From contig CAZEPV010000029.1 of assembly GCA_964514235.1 (NCBI GenBank), positions 1-21,248 of the forward strand: a DNA stretch of 21,248 nt, read 5' to 3'. Below, piece after piece: positions 7,042 through 13,997 of the stretch. Under the pieces are notes generated by a model. It saw only the letters and a list, made by a program, of their open reading frames with translations, did not search any database and had not been told where the DNA came from. A program made the translations under genes and the position numbers. This DNA is from JAAYRQ01 sp035647235. GTDB taxonomy: Bacteria; Bacillota; Syntrophomonadia; Syntrophomonadales; Syntrophomonadaceae. How positions within the stretch are numbered: position 1 is the first letter of the stretch; every line of letters begins with the position of its first letter.

Positions 7042-8403
7042 ATCAAACATATCTTTCGAAAGTATGATATTAGGGGAGTTGTTGGCCAGGAAATAACTGA
7101 TGATTTGATGTATGACATTTGTCGAGCCTTTGCGGCTTATGCCCAAGGAAATGGAAAGCAGACCATATTAATCGGACACGATAACCGCACTTCTTCCCCA
7201 AGGTTTCTTGATTTGGCTATAAAAGCTTGCCAAAATTCGGGCTTAAATGTAATCAACCTAGGTGAGCTAGTTACTCCCCTTTTTTATTTTGCTGCCCATC
7301 ACCTAAATATAAAAGCCGGAATTATGATTACAGCTAGTCATAATCCGAAGGAATATAATGGTCTGAAATTGCTTTTGGGTGATTCAACTATTTATGGTGA
7401 CCAAATTCAAAAATTAGCTGAAATGGTGGATAAAAAGGATTTTATTACTGGAAAAGCTGGCACTTTAGAAAATATAGATATCTTTCCCGCCTATTTGGAA
7501 ATGATAAAAGGGAAAATTTCCATGGGCCCTAATCGGCAAAGGGTAGTAGTAGATTGTGGCAATGGTACTGCCTCCCTTTTCGCTCCTCAGGTATTCCGTG
7601 CCCTCGGTTGTGAAGTAATGGAATTGTATTGCAAATCCGACCCTAATTTCCCCCACCATCACCCTGACCCCGTAAATCCTAATAATATGCAAGATTTAAT
7701 CCTAGAAGTAGAAAAACAAGGGGCCCACCTGGGTATAGGCATTGATGGGGATGGGGATCGTATCGGTGTAGTTGATGATAAAGGCAATCTGCTTTTTGGT
7801 GATATGCTCATGATATTATTTTGGCGAGATATCCTGCCCCGATACCCTGGTGCTAAAGCTATAGTAGAAGTAAAATGCTCCCAGACTCTGATTGATGAAA
7901 TTACTAGATTGGGGGGAGAGCCAGTCATGTATAAAACTGGCCACTCTTTAATCAAAGCAAAAATGAAGGAATTAAATGCAGTTTTCACTGGTGAAATGTC
8001 CGGCCATATGTTTTTTGCCGACGAATATTATGGCTATGATGATGCCTTGTACGCGGGAGCTAGGCTTTTAGCTTTACTTTCCCAGCAGGACTTGACTCTT
8101 AACCAGCTCTTGTCCGATATCCCCCGCTACTACTCAACCCCAGAAATTCGGCTTAAAAGTACAGATGAGGCCAAGTTTGAAATTGTAGATAAGGTACTTA
8201 AACACTTTAAAGCCAAATATGAAATTATAGACATAGATGGAGCCAGGATAATTTTCCCCGATGGTTGGGGTTTGGTCAGGGCTTCCAATACAGGTCCAGA
8301 ATTAATCGTCAGATGTGAAGGCAATAGCCCGAAAACCTTAGAAATTATCAAAAATGAATTAAATGAAGCCTTATCTAATTTAGGTGTGTCATGGGAACAG
8401 TGA
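7042..8403 (+). CDS. manB: Phosphomannomutase/phosphoglucomutase, AUC start
   Basis: This 453-residue alpha-D-phosphohexomutase interconverts mannose-6-P and mannose-1-P (often also the glucose phosphates). It carries the phosphoserine loop ITASHNPKEYNG, the Mg2+ loop GIDGDGDRIG, the sugar-specificity loop GEMSGHMFF and a C-terminal phosphate-binding region (RASNTGPELIVRCEG). The conserved N-terminus xKHIFRKYDIRGVVG is encoded from 7042, but no ATG/GTG/TTG is available there. The ribosome binding site AAGGAGGG (7027-7034) is followed by ATC at 7042, with 8 nt between GGAGG and the codon. The first ATG in frame (7105) would remove 21 residues including the conserved YDIRG motif. I therefore annotate an AUC start. 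It is co-transcribed with manC. The stop is TGA. Confidence 0.9.
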   Translation: MKHIFRKYDIRGVVGQEITDDLMYDICRAFAAYAQGNGKQTILIGHDNRTSSPRFLDLAIKACQNSGLNVINLGELVTPLFYFAAHHLNIKAGIMITASHNPKEYNGLKLLLGDSTIYGDQIQKLAEMVDKKDFITGKAGTLENIDIFPAYLEMIKGKISMGPNRQRVVVDCGNGTASLFAPQVFRALGCEVMELYCKSDPNFPHHHPDPVNPNNMQDLILEVEKQGAHLGIGIDGDGDRIGVVDDKGNLLFGDMLMILFWRDILPRYPGAKAIVEVKCSQTLIDEITRLGGEPVMYKTGHSLIKAKMKELNAVFTGEMSGHMFFADEYYGYDDALYAGARLLALLSQQDLTLNQLLSDIPRYYSTPEIRLKSTDEAKFEIVDKVLKHFKAKYEIIDIDGARIIFPDGWGLVRASNTGPELIVRCEGNSPKTLEIIKNELNEALSNLGVSWEQ

Positions 8404-8428
8404 TATATGATACATTATAATAATTAAA

Positions 8429-8542
8429 GGGCTCAGCCACCTTTATCGCTGAACCTAAAGGCTTTTGCCTGCATTACCGTGTCTAGGAAAAAAGGTTTTT
8501 TCCAGACCTTAGGGTGATTATTTCCGATAAGATTCTGCCACC
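8429..8542 (+). ncRNA. Structured untranslated region, possible unidentified riboswitch or leader RNA
   Basis: The 222-nt gap before the GT4 gene contains several nested helices. These are TCAGC/GCTGA (8433-8437 with 8448-8452), AGGC-TTTT-GCCT (8459-8470), and a 12-bp hairpin GTCT+GGAAAAAA / TTTTTTCC+AGAC with one bulged A (8481-8507). CCTAA (8454-8458) can pair with TTAGG (8509-8513), closing a multibranch over the last two. GGTG/CACC (8513-8516 with 8539-8542) encloses TTAT/ATAA. I do not recognise a known riboswitch consensus, and no T tract follows the strong hairpin, so it is not a clear terminator. The pairings were found by eye. Confidence 0.4.
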
Positions 8543-8625
8543 ATAGTCTTGCAAGTATAGATTGCTATTTATTAAGGGAAGAATATAAGGGAGTCAATTT
8601 TTTAGTTTTAAAAGGAGTGACCCAG

Positions 8626-9795
8626 ATGAAAGTTATCAATTTAGGTACCTATTTACCTAAACAATGTGGCATAGCCACTTTTTCTAATGATTTACGCCAT
8701 AGCCTATTGGTTAATAATGTAGAGGTCGATATCATTGCCATATCAGATGATAGTTATAGTTATGAGTACGGAAAAGAAGTTAAATTTAACATAAAGCAAA
8801 ATATGAAAAATGATTATATAAATGCAGCGAATTTCGTTAACTCACAGGCCGATATTGACGCAGTAGTTATACAACATGAATATGGTATTTTCGGTGGAAG
8901 TAATGGTAACTATATTTTAGATTTCGCATCTAGATTAGAAAAACCATTTTTAGTTATAACCCATACGGTGCTAGCTCAGCCTTTTGGGGAACAAAAAAAT
9001 GTTTTGCATAAATTATGTAAGTATGCTGCCAAAGTGATAGCCATGACAGAACAGGCAACTATCCTATTAAACGAAGTATACAAGGTAGAAAAAAATAAAA
9101 TCAGAATCATTGGTCATGGGGTTCCCCACTTCCCTCCTAAACCTAGTCTAGAACTAAAAAAGAAATATAATTTATTAGGTAGGCAAGTAATCAGTACATT
9201 TGGTTTAATTGGCCCAGGTAAAGGTTTGGAACTGGGGATTAAAGCGATGGTTGATGTGGTTAAGTTCCATCCAGATGCATTGTTTCTCATTCTGGGGCAA
9301 ACCCATCCTATGTTAAAAAAGTTCGAGGGTGAGAAGTATCGGGAAATGCTCATTGAGCTTATTGACGAATTGAATTTAAATAAGCATATTAAATTTGTAA
9401 ATAAATTCTTGACCGATGAAGAACTAGGAGAATATCTTTATTTAACCGATGTCTATTTGAGCCCCTATCCCAATATGGAACAAGCTGTTAGCGGCACCTT
9501 AACCTTTGCCATAGGCTGCGGTAGAGCTATAGTGTCAACCGCTTATGCTTATGCCACAGAAATGTTAAAAAATAATCGGGGCTTGTTAGCAGCAAAAGCT
9601 GACCCGAAAATATTAGCCAGACTAATTAATTCAGTCTTAGAAAACAAAAGTCTAAAAACTACCTTGCAAAACAATGCTTACAATCTCGGTAAAAATTGGA
9701 GTTGGCCTAATATTGGTAAAAAATATAGTCATATAATTAATGGGATGGTTGACGATATAGAGGAGGAAGATCTTTTAAAGTATGCTAGATTATAG
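8626..9795 (+). CDS. GT4-family (GT-B fold) glycosyltransferase
   Basis: This retaining glycosyltransferase of about 389 residues has the GT4 two-domain GT-B fold and is probably cytoplasmic. It opens with LGTYLPKQCGIATFSNDL, the acceptor-domain N-terminus typical of one GT4 subgroup. VVIQHEYGIFGG and the second Rossmann domain follow (STFGLIGPGKGLELGIKA, LILGQTHP). The donor-binding EQAVSGTLTFAIGCGRAIVS region lies near residue 285. The ATG at 8626 has AAAGGAG upstream with 8 nt spacing. The gene overlaps the next one by 14 nt. Given the adjacent GDP-mannose genes the donor may be GDP-mannose, which is inference. GT4 members in such sets are often annotated only as glycosyltransferase. Confidence 0.85.
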   Translation: MKVINLGTYLPKQCGIATFSNDLRHSLLVNNVEVDIIAISDDSYSYEYGKEVKFNIKQNMKNDYINAANFVNSQADIDAVVIQHEYGIFGGSNGNYILDFASRLEKPFLVITHTVLAQPFGEQKNVLHKLCKYAAKVIAMTEQATILLNEVYKVEKNKIRIIGHGVPHFPPKPSLELKKKYNLLGRQVISTFGLIGPGKGLELGIKAMVDVVKFHPDALFLILGQTHPMLKKFEGEKYREMLIELIDELNLNKHIKFVNKFLTDEELGEYLYLTDVYLSPYPNMEQAVSGTLTFAIGCGRAIVSTAYAYATEMLKNNRGLLAAKADPKILARLINSVLENKSLKTTLQNNAYNLGKNWSWPNIGKKYSHIINGMVDDIEEEDLLKYARL

Positions 9796-10804
9796 ACACC
9801 TCGTAAAAATGACTGACATGATAGGAATGTTACAATTTTCGATTGGTAACACCCCAAACCCCAATAGTGGGTATACCCTAGACGATAATGCCAGGGCCTT
9901 GATAGTAGCTCTGGGTAAACCGAATGGTTATTTAAGTGCCCTGACCTATGCCACATGGTTACAAAAAGCTGAACAAGTAGATGGATCTTGGTCTAACCTA
10001 TTAATAGATGGGGTTTATACTTCCCACTTTAATTCACCTGATAGTATTGGTCGGGGGCTTTTAGCCTGCAGTTTAGGTACTAGTTCTAACTGGCTAGACA
10101 TTTCAGCTATCTGTTCCAGCCTTTTTGAAAGCCAAATTAAGCAGGCCAAGAGTTTTAATTCCCCTCGGGGTATAGCCTATACCCTGATAGCCCTGTGCAA
10201 GCACCCCGATTATAAACACAATAAAACCTATGAGCTAATTAGTCGGGAACTAGCCGATAAGCTAATTGATTTGTTCCATAAAAATAAGGATAAAAATTGG
10301 TTTTGGTTTGAAAATTATTTAACTTATTGCAATGGGATTTTACCTCAAGCAATCTTCAGTTATTACAGTACTTCAGGTAGTAAAAGAGCTTTAAAAGTTG
10401 GGCAAAGTTCCCTTAAATTTTTAAATGATCTGCTTTTTCGCCACGGTTATCTTAATATTGTAGGCAATCAGGGCTGGTATGTAAAAGATCATAACCTACC
10501 TTTATTCGACCAGCAACCTGTAGATGCAGCTTCAATTATTTTCGCTTGTATGGAAGCCTATCAAGCTACAGGGGAAATGGAATATCTAGAATTATCCCTT
10601 TTGGCTTATAAGTGGTATAGGGGCAAAAACATCCATGGTCTATCTTTGTATGATAGCGATACTGGGGGCTGTTTTGATGCCCTGACTGCCAAGGGTCTAA
10701 ACCTAAATCAAGGGGCTGAATCTACCCTTTCCCTAATCTTAGCAGACACCGTAATGGTAGATTACCTACAAAATGAATATGATTCCATAGAAAAAACCTC
10801 CTAA
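9782..10804 (+). CDS. Alpha/alpha-barrel glycosidase-like protein paired with the GT4 gene
   Basis: This 340-residue, apparently soluble protein has repeated helical pairs of the six-hairpin (alpha/alpha) toroid type seen in glycosidases and sugar epimerases. Features include TLDDNARALIVAL near residue 32, WSNLLIDGVYTS, SPRGIAYTLIALCK and NQGAESTLSLILA near residue 320. Acidic residues in TLDDNAR and NQGAEST are plausible catalytic or ligand positions. I cannot assign a precise family or substrate. The gene overlaps the GT4 gene by 14 nt (ATG 9782 is the first possible start after an in-frame stop at 9776), implying translational coupling. Its last codons form an anti-Shine-Dalgarno segment against the following gene. 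Confidence 0.7.
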   Translation: MLDYRHLVKMTDMIGMLQFSIGNTPNPNSGYTLDDNARALIVALGKPNGYLSALTYATWLQKAEQVDGSWSNLLIDGVYTSHFNSPDSIGRGLLACSLGTSSNWLDISAICSSLFESQIKQAKSFNSPRGIAYTLIALCKHPDYKHNKTYELISRELADKLIDLFHKNKDKNWFWFENYLTYCNGILPQAIFSYYSTSGSKRALKVGQSSLKFLNDLLFRHGYLNIVGNQGWYVKDHNLPLFDQQPVDAASIIFACMEAYQATGEMEYLELSLLAYKWYRGKNIHGLSLYDSDTGGCFDALTAKGLNLNQGAESTLSLILADTVMVDYLQNEYDSIEKTS

Positions 10805-10809
10805 AGTAA

Positions 10810-10838
10810 TTGACAATACTTTTAATCCCACTTACTAT
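10810..10838 (+). promoter_or_regulatory. Promoter of the cadC-cadA-ywlG operon
   Basis: Perfect -35 TTGACA (10810-10815), 17-nt spacer, -10 TACTAT (10833-10838). The -10 and the start point are overlapped by the operator palindrome, so bound CadC would block RNA polymerase directly. Confidence 0.85.
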
Positions 10839-10868
10839 AGACATATGAACAACTGTTCATATGTCTAT
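10837..10868. promoter_or_regulatory. CadC/ArsR-type operator, perfect 15-2-15 inverted repeat
   Basis: Left arm ATAGACATATGAACA (10837-10851), centre AC, right arm TGTTCATATGTCTAT (10854-10868), with no mismatch. The TGAACA/TGTTCA core is the kind recognised by ArsR/SmtB-family metal sensors. It overlaps the -10 and transcription start, and the repressor gene is the first gene of the operon, indicating autoregulation relieved by metal. Confidence 0.85.
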
Positions 10869-10890
10869 TTCATTTTAGGAGGTAACTTTT

Positions 10891-11247
10891 TTGCCCAATA
10901 CTATTGATAAATGTGAAGTACATTGTATTCACCCTGAACAGGTAGAATTCGCCCAAAAAAATATGTTAAACGAAGATACTGCACAATCATTAGCTGATAT
11001 TTTTAAAATTTTAGGTGATAATACTAGGGTTAAGATAATTTATAGCTTGATCTTACAGGAATTATGTGTCTGTGATATTGCAGCGGTTATTAATGCCTCT
11101 GAATCCTCGGTATCCCATCATTTAAGATTATTAAGGACCCATAAACTCGTAAAATTCAGAAGAGAAGGCAAAGTTTTATACTATTCACTTGATGATGAAC
11201 ATGTAGAGACTTTAATTAACCAAGGACTTGAACATGTTAATGAATAA
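10891..11247 (+). CDS. cadC: CadC, ArsR/SmtB-family Cd/Pb/Zn-sensing repressor
   Basis: This 118-residue winged-helix metalloregulator represses the operon until Cd2+, Pb2+ or Zn2+ binds. Its cysteines Cys8, Cys12, Cys59 and Cys61 (KCEVHC and ELCVCD) correspond, one residue shifted, to Cys7/11/58/60 of staphylococcal plasmid CadC, the alpha3N thiolate site. The C-terminal helix keeps Asp102, His104, His115 and Glu118, equivalent to the alpha5 zinc site (Asp101, His103, His114, Glu117). The recognition helix is in ASESSVSHHLRLLR. The start is TTG 10891, with AGGAGG 8 nt upstream. The stop TAA (11245-11247) overlaps the ribosome binding site of cadA, so the two genes are coupled. The ligand comparison relies on remembered CadC numbering. 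Confidence 0.95.
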   Translation: MPNTIDKCEVHCIHPEQVEFAQKNMLNEDTAQSLADIFKILGDNTRVKIIYSLILQELCVCDIAAVINASESSVSHHLRLLRTHKLVKFRREGKVLYYSLDDEHVETLINQGLEHVNE

Positions 11248-11259
11248 GGAGGGGTTAAT

Positions 11260-13410
11260 ATGCTAGCCCAAGATATAGCAATCACGACTACATTCATGGT
11301 TTCAGGCTTTGATTGACCTTCTTGCTCAGCTTCCATTGAAAAAGCTGTAGAACAATTACCGGGGGTAATTGAAGCTAACTTAATATTTACCAATGGTATG
11401 CTCAAGGTAATCTCTGAGCCAGATAATTTTGAAGCAGACCAAGTTTTAAGTGAGGTTCGTAAATTAGGTTATTCTATAAGCAGACTAGATGATCCATCTG
11501 ATTTTGCCAGCTTATTAAGGACTAGCCCTAAGGAATTAATTTTGGAGAACCCTTACTTTATTCCTGCAGCTATCGCTGGCCTGGCCTTAATAGTAGGACT
11601 TAGTATGCTCTTTTTAAAGGCAGATAAATTATATATTACTATGGTTTTTGTTACTGGTATTTTATTAGGACTTATATTGCCAGCTAAGAACGGTTTTATT
11701 ACTTTAATAAAAGTAAAACAATTAGACATGAATGCCCTTATGACTATTGCCGTCTTGGGAGCTATGTTTATTGGGCAATTGGAGGAAGCCCTAGCTGTAG
11801 TATTTTTATTCGCGGCGGGAAACTTCCTGCAGGTCTATACATTCGATAGAACCCGTTTATCCATACGTGGTTTAATCGAAAATACTCCTAAAAAAGCTGC
11901 TGTTTTAACTAGTGATGGCATAGTCGATAAATTAGTTACCGAACTTAAAATCGGGGATATGGTAATGGTTAAACCTGGAGAAACTATATCTGTAGATGGG
12001 ACAGTTTTGGCTGGTAATTCCAGTGTAAACCAGGCTCCGATTACGGGGGAATCTATCCCTGTATTCAAGGAAAAAGGCAGTATAGTCTATGCTGGCACTA
12101 TGAATGATTACGGTTCTTTAGAAATTAGGGTTGACAAATTAAGCTCTGATACTACCCTAAGCAAGATTATTAATATGGTTGAAGATGCTCAGGGACAAAG
12201 GGCACCTTCCCAACAATTAATTGATAAGTTTGCTAGCGTCTATACTCCCATTGTAATATTTCTAGCTCTGATGGTGGCTCTTATCCCTATTTTAATTTTG
12301 GGGCAGCCCAAGGATTTATGGTTATATCAAGCTTTTGCAGTCCTATTAGTAGCCTGTCCCTGTGCCCTAGTAATTTCTACTCCAGTTTCCATTGTATCCG
12401 CCATTGGCAACGCAGCCAAAAATGGAGTTTTGATTAAAGGCGGGATTTATCTAGAAGAGCTTGGCAATATCAGGGCTATTGCTTTTGATAAAACTGGTAC
12501 TCTTACTGAAGGTAAACCAAGGGTAACCGATGTGCATCCTTTGGAAATTTCTGCACAGCGACTAGTTGAGCTAAGTGCTTTAATGGAAAGTAGGTCAGAA
12601 CACCCCATTGCCCAAGCTATTATCGACTATAATGAAAACAATTATGGTAAAGAGGATGAAATTACTGATTTCATGGCTGTACCAGGTAAAGGGGCCCAAG
12701 CCTCAATTAATGGAATATCCCATTATATCGGCAGTCCCCGTTTCATAAAAGAAAGCGGTCTGATTTTAGACCGGGTTCAGGAAATTATAGATAATTATAG
12801 TGAAGAAGGAAAAACAGTAGTTATCTTGGCCAATAGTGATGAAATACTGGGCTTAATTGCCATTGCGGACAGTTTAAGAGCAGAAAGTGTTACCGCGATC
12901 AAGAACCTAAAAACTGCAGGCATCAAACAAGTAATAATGCTAACGGGTGATAATCATAAGGTAGCCCAAAATATTGCCCGCTATATTGAAGCAGATGATT
13001 TTACTGCTGAACTTCTACCAGATGATAAGGCGGAAGCTATGACTAACTTAATTGCCCAGCATAATGGGGTAGCCATGGTAGGTGACGGCATAAATGATGC
13101 CCCTGCACTAGCCCGTTCTACAGTTGGGATAGCTATGGGGGGGGCAGGAACTGGGGCTGCTTTAGAAACAGCAGATGTGGCTTTAATGAGTGATAATTTA
13201 TCTAAATTGCCCTTTGCCATAAAATTAAGCCGGGATACAGTCAGAATTATAAAACAAAATATTATTATCTCCCTACTAATAAAAGGTGGTATATTATTAT
13301 TAGTAGTGCCCGGACTCTTGACTATGTGGCTAGCGGTAATTGCAGATGTTGGCACTTCCATGTTAGTAACCCTGAATGGTATGCGATTACTCTATGTGAA
13401 AGATAAATAG
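11260..13410 (+). CDS. cadA: CadA-type P1B ATPase (Cd/Zn/Pb export) with in-frame UGA at the first Cys of the HMA motif; candidate selenoprotein
   Basis: This is a heavy-metal exporting P-type ATPase, 716 codons if the UGA is read. It pumps Cd2+/Zn2+/Pb2+ out of the cytoplasm. From ATG 11260 (AAGGAGG, 7-nt spacing), residues 12-72 form a complete HMA domain whose GxxCxxC motif reads Gly-Phe-Asp-UGA-Pro-Ser-Cys, with UGA at codon 19 (11314-11316). The frame stays open on both sides. The ATPase core is intact: ITGES (A domain), CPC at 366-368 in the transport helix, DKTGT with phospho-Asp 410, SEHP, GDGINDAP and DVGTS near the C-terminus, typical of Zn/Cd pumps. ATG 11398 is the first start after the UGA but lacks a ribosome binding site and begins mid-domain. 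Either selenocysteine is inserted (UxxC) or this is a nonsense mutation with a truncated product made by reinitiation. Confidence 0.88.
11314..11371 (+). other. In-frame UGA with downstream hairpins (candidate bacterial SECIS)
   Basis: TGA at 11314-11316 is followed after 10 nt by a perfect 6-bp stem CAGCTT/AAGCTG (11327-11332 with 11342-11347) with a 9-nt loop, which puts the loop 16 nt past the UGA, inside the range usual for bacterial SECIS. The loop begins CC, so it lacks the usual early G. A second, stronger 8-bp hairpin CAATTACC/GGTAATTG with loop GGG (11353-11371) has the G-loop but sits 44 nt from the UGA, farther than usual. Neither fits the textbook element fully. Confidence 0.4.
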
Positions 13411-13428
13411 GTAGGGGAAAAATAAAAT

Positions 13429-13977
13429 ATGAAGGAAGAAATTAATATTATTTCTAGTCTGACCCAAACAACACAGGAGCTATTGCAAGTAGCTAATTTA
13501 AAAACTAAGCAAATACTAGTAATCGGTTGTAGCACTAGTGAGGTATTAGGGCACCATATTGGGCAAAAATCTAGTCTAGATATAGCCCAACAAGTAATGG
13601 ATGTCATATTGCCTTTAGCTAAAGGCAATAAAATCTTCCTAGCTATCCAAACTTGTGAACACCTGAACCGCGCCCTAGTCGTGGAAGAGGAATGCGCTAT
13701 GAAATATAATCTAGAAATAGTAAGTGTATTGCCCCATGAAAAAGCAGGGGGTTCATTAGCTAGCTCAGCTATGGCTAGATTTGTAAATCCAGTAGTGGTT
13801 GAAAATATAAAAGGTCATGCTGGAATAGATATAGGTGATACCTTTATCGGAATGCATTTAAAACCTGTAGTAGTTCCAGTTAGAAGCACGGTAAATAAAA
13901 TTGGCCATGCCCATTTAACCATGGCTAGAACCAGACCAAAATTCATCGGTGGAGCTAGGGCGAAGTACCTAAAGTAA
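13429..13977 (+). CDS. ywlG: UPF0340/TIGR01440-family protein (YwlG)
   Basis: This 182-residue cytoplasmic protein of the YwlG family has no established biochemical role. Conserved stretches are LVIGCSTSEVLGHHIG (about residues 30-45), LAIQTCEHLNRALVVE with a Cys/Glu/His cluster, LPHEKAGGSLASSAM, and HAGIDIGDTFIGMHL followed by VGP-like VVPVRS. The family fold looks like an alpha/beta enzyme. It lies 18 nt after cadA on the same strand with no terminator between, so it is probably transcribed with the cad operon. In other Firmicutes it is usually found elsewhere, so the placement may or may not be functional. Its end is 20 bp from the converging GT-GH130 gene. Confidence 0.88.
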   Translation: MKEEINIISSLTQTTQELLQVANLKTKQILVIGCSTSEVLGHHIGQKSSLDIAQQVMDVILPLAKGNKIFLAIQTCEHLNRALVVEEECAMKYNLEIVSVLPHEKAGGSLASSAMARFVNPVVVENIKGHAGIDIGDTFIGMHLKPVVVPVRSTVNKIGHAHLTMARTRPKFIGGARAKYLK

Positions 13978-13997
13978 ATCCCCTAGCTTCCTACCCC

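Larger units (their letters stand above)
10796..10883 (+). promoter_or_regulatory. Long-range pairing that would sequester the cadC ribosome binding site in read-through RNA
   Basis: ACCTCCTAAA (10796-10805), at the stop of the upstream gene, is perfectly complementary to TTTAGGAGGT (10874-10883), which contains the cadC Shine-Dalgarno. The 68 nt between them hold the operator palindrome, itself able to form a hairpin. RNA coming from the sugar genes would bury the ribosome binding site. RNA starting at the cad promoter (about 10845) lacks the first strand and leaves it free. Confidence 0.45.

Noticed and set aside
7105..8403. Phosphomannomutase starting at ATG 7105
   Set aside because: It would remove the conserved KHIFRKYDIRG N-terminus and has no ribosome binding site in front of it.
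8481..8507. Strong hairpin as an intrinsic terminator after the phosphomannomutase
   Set aside because: The T run lies inside the stem rather than after it, and the hairpin fits better within the nested leader structure.
11314..11316. Genome-wide reassignment of UGA as a sense codon
   Set aside because: typA and the phosphomannomutase end naturally in TGA at the expected protein ends, so UGA is a normal stop in this organism.
11398..13410. cadA starting at ATG 11398
   Set aside because: This begins in the middle of the HMA domain and has no ribosome binding site. The upstream frame from ATG 11260 has a strong site and encodes the rest of the domain, broken only by the TGA.
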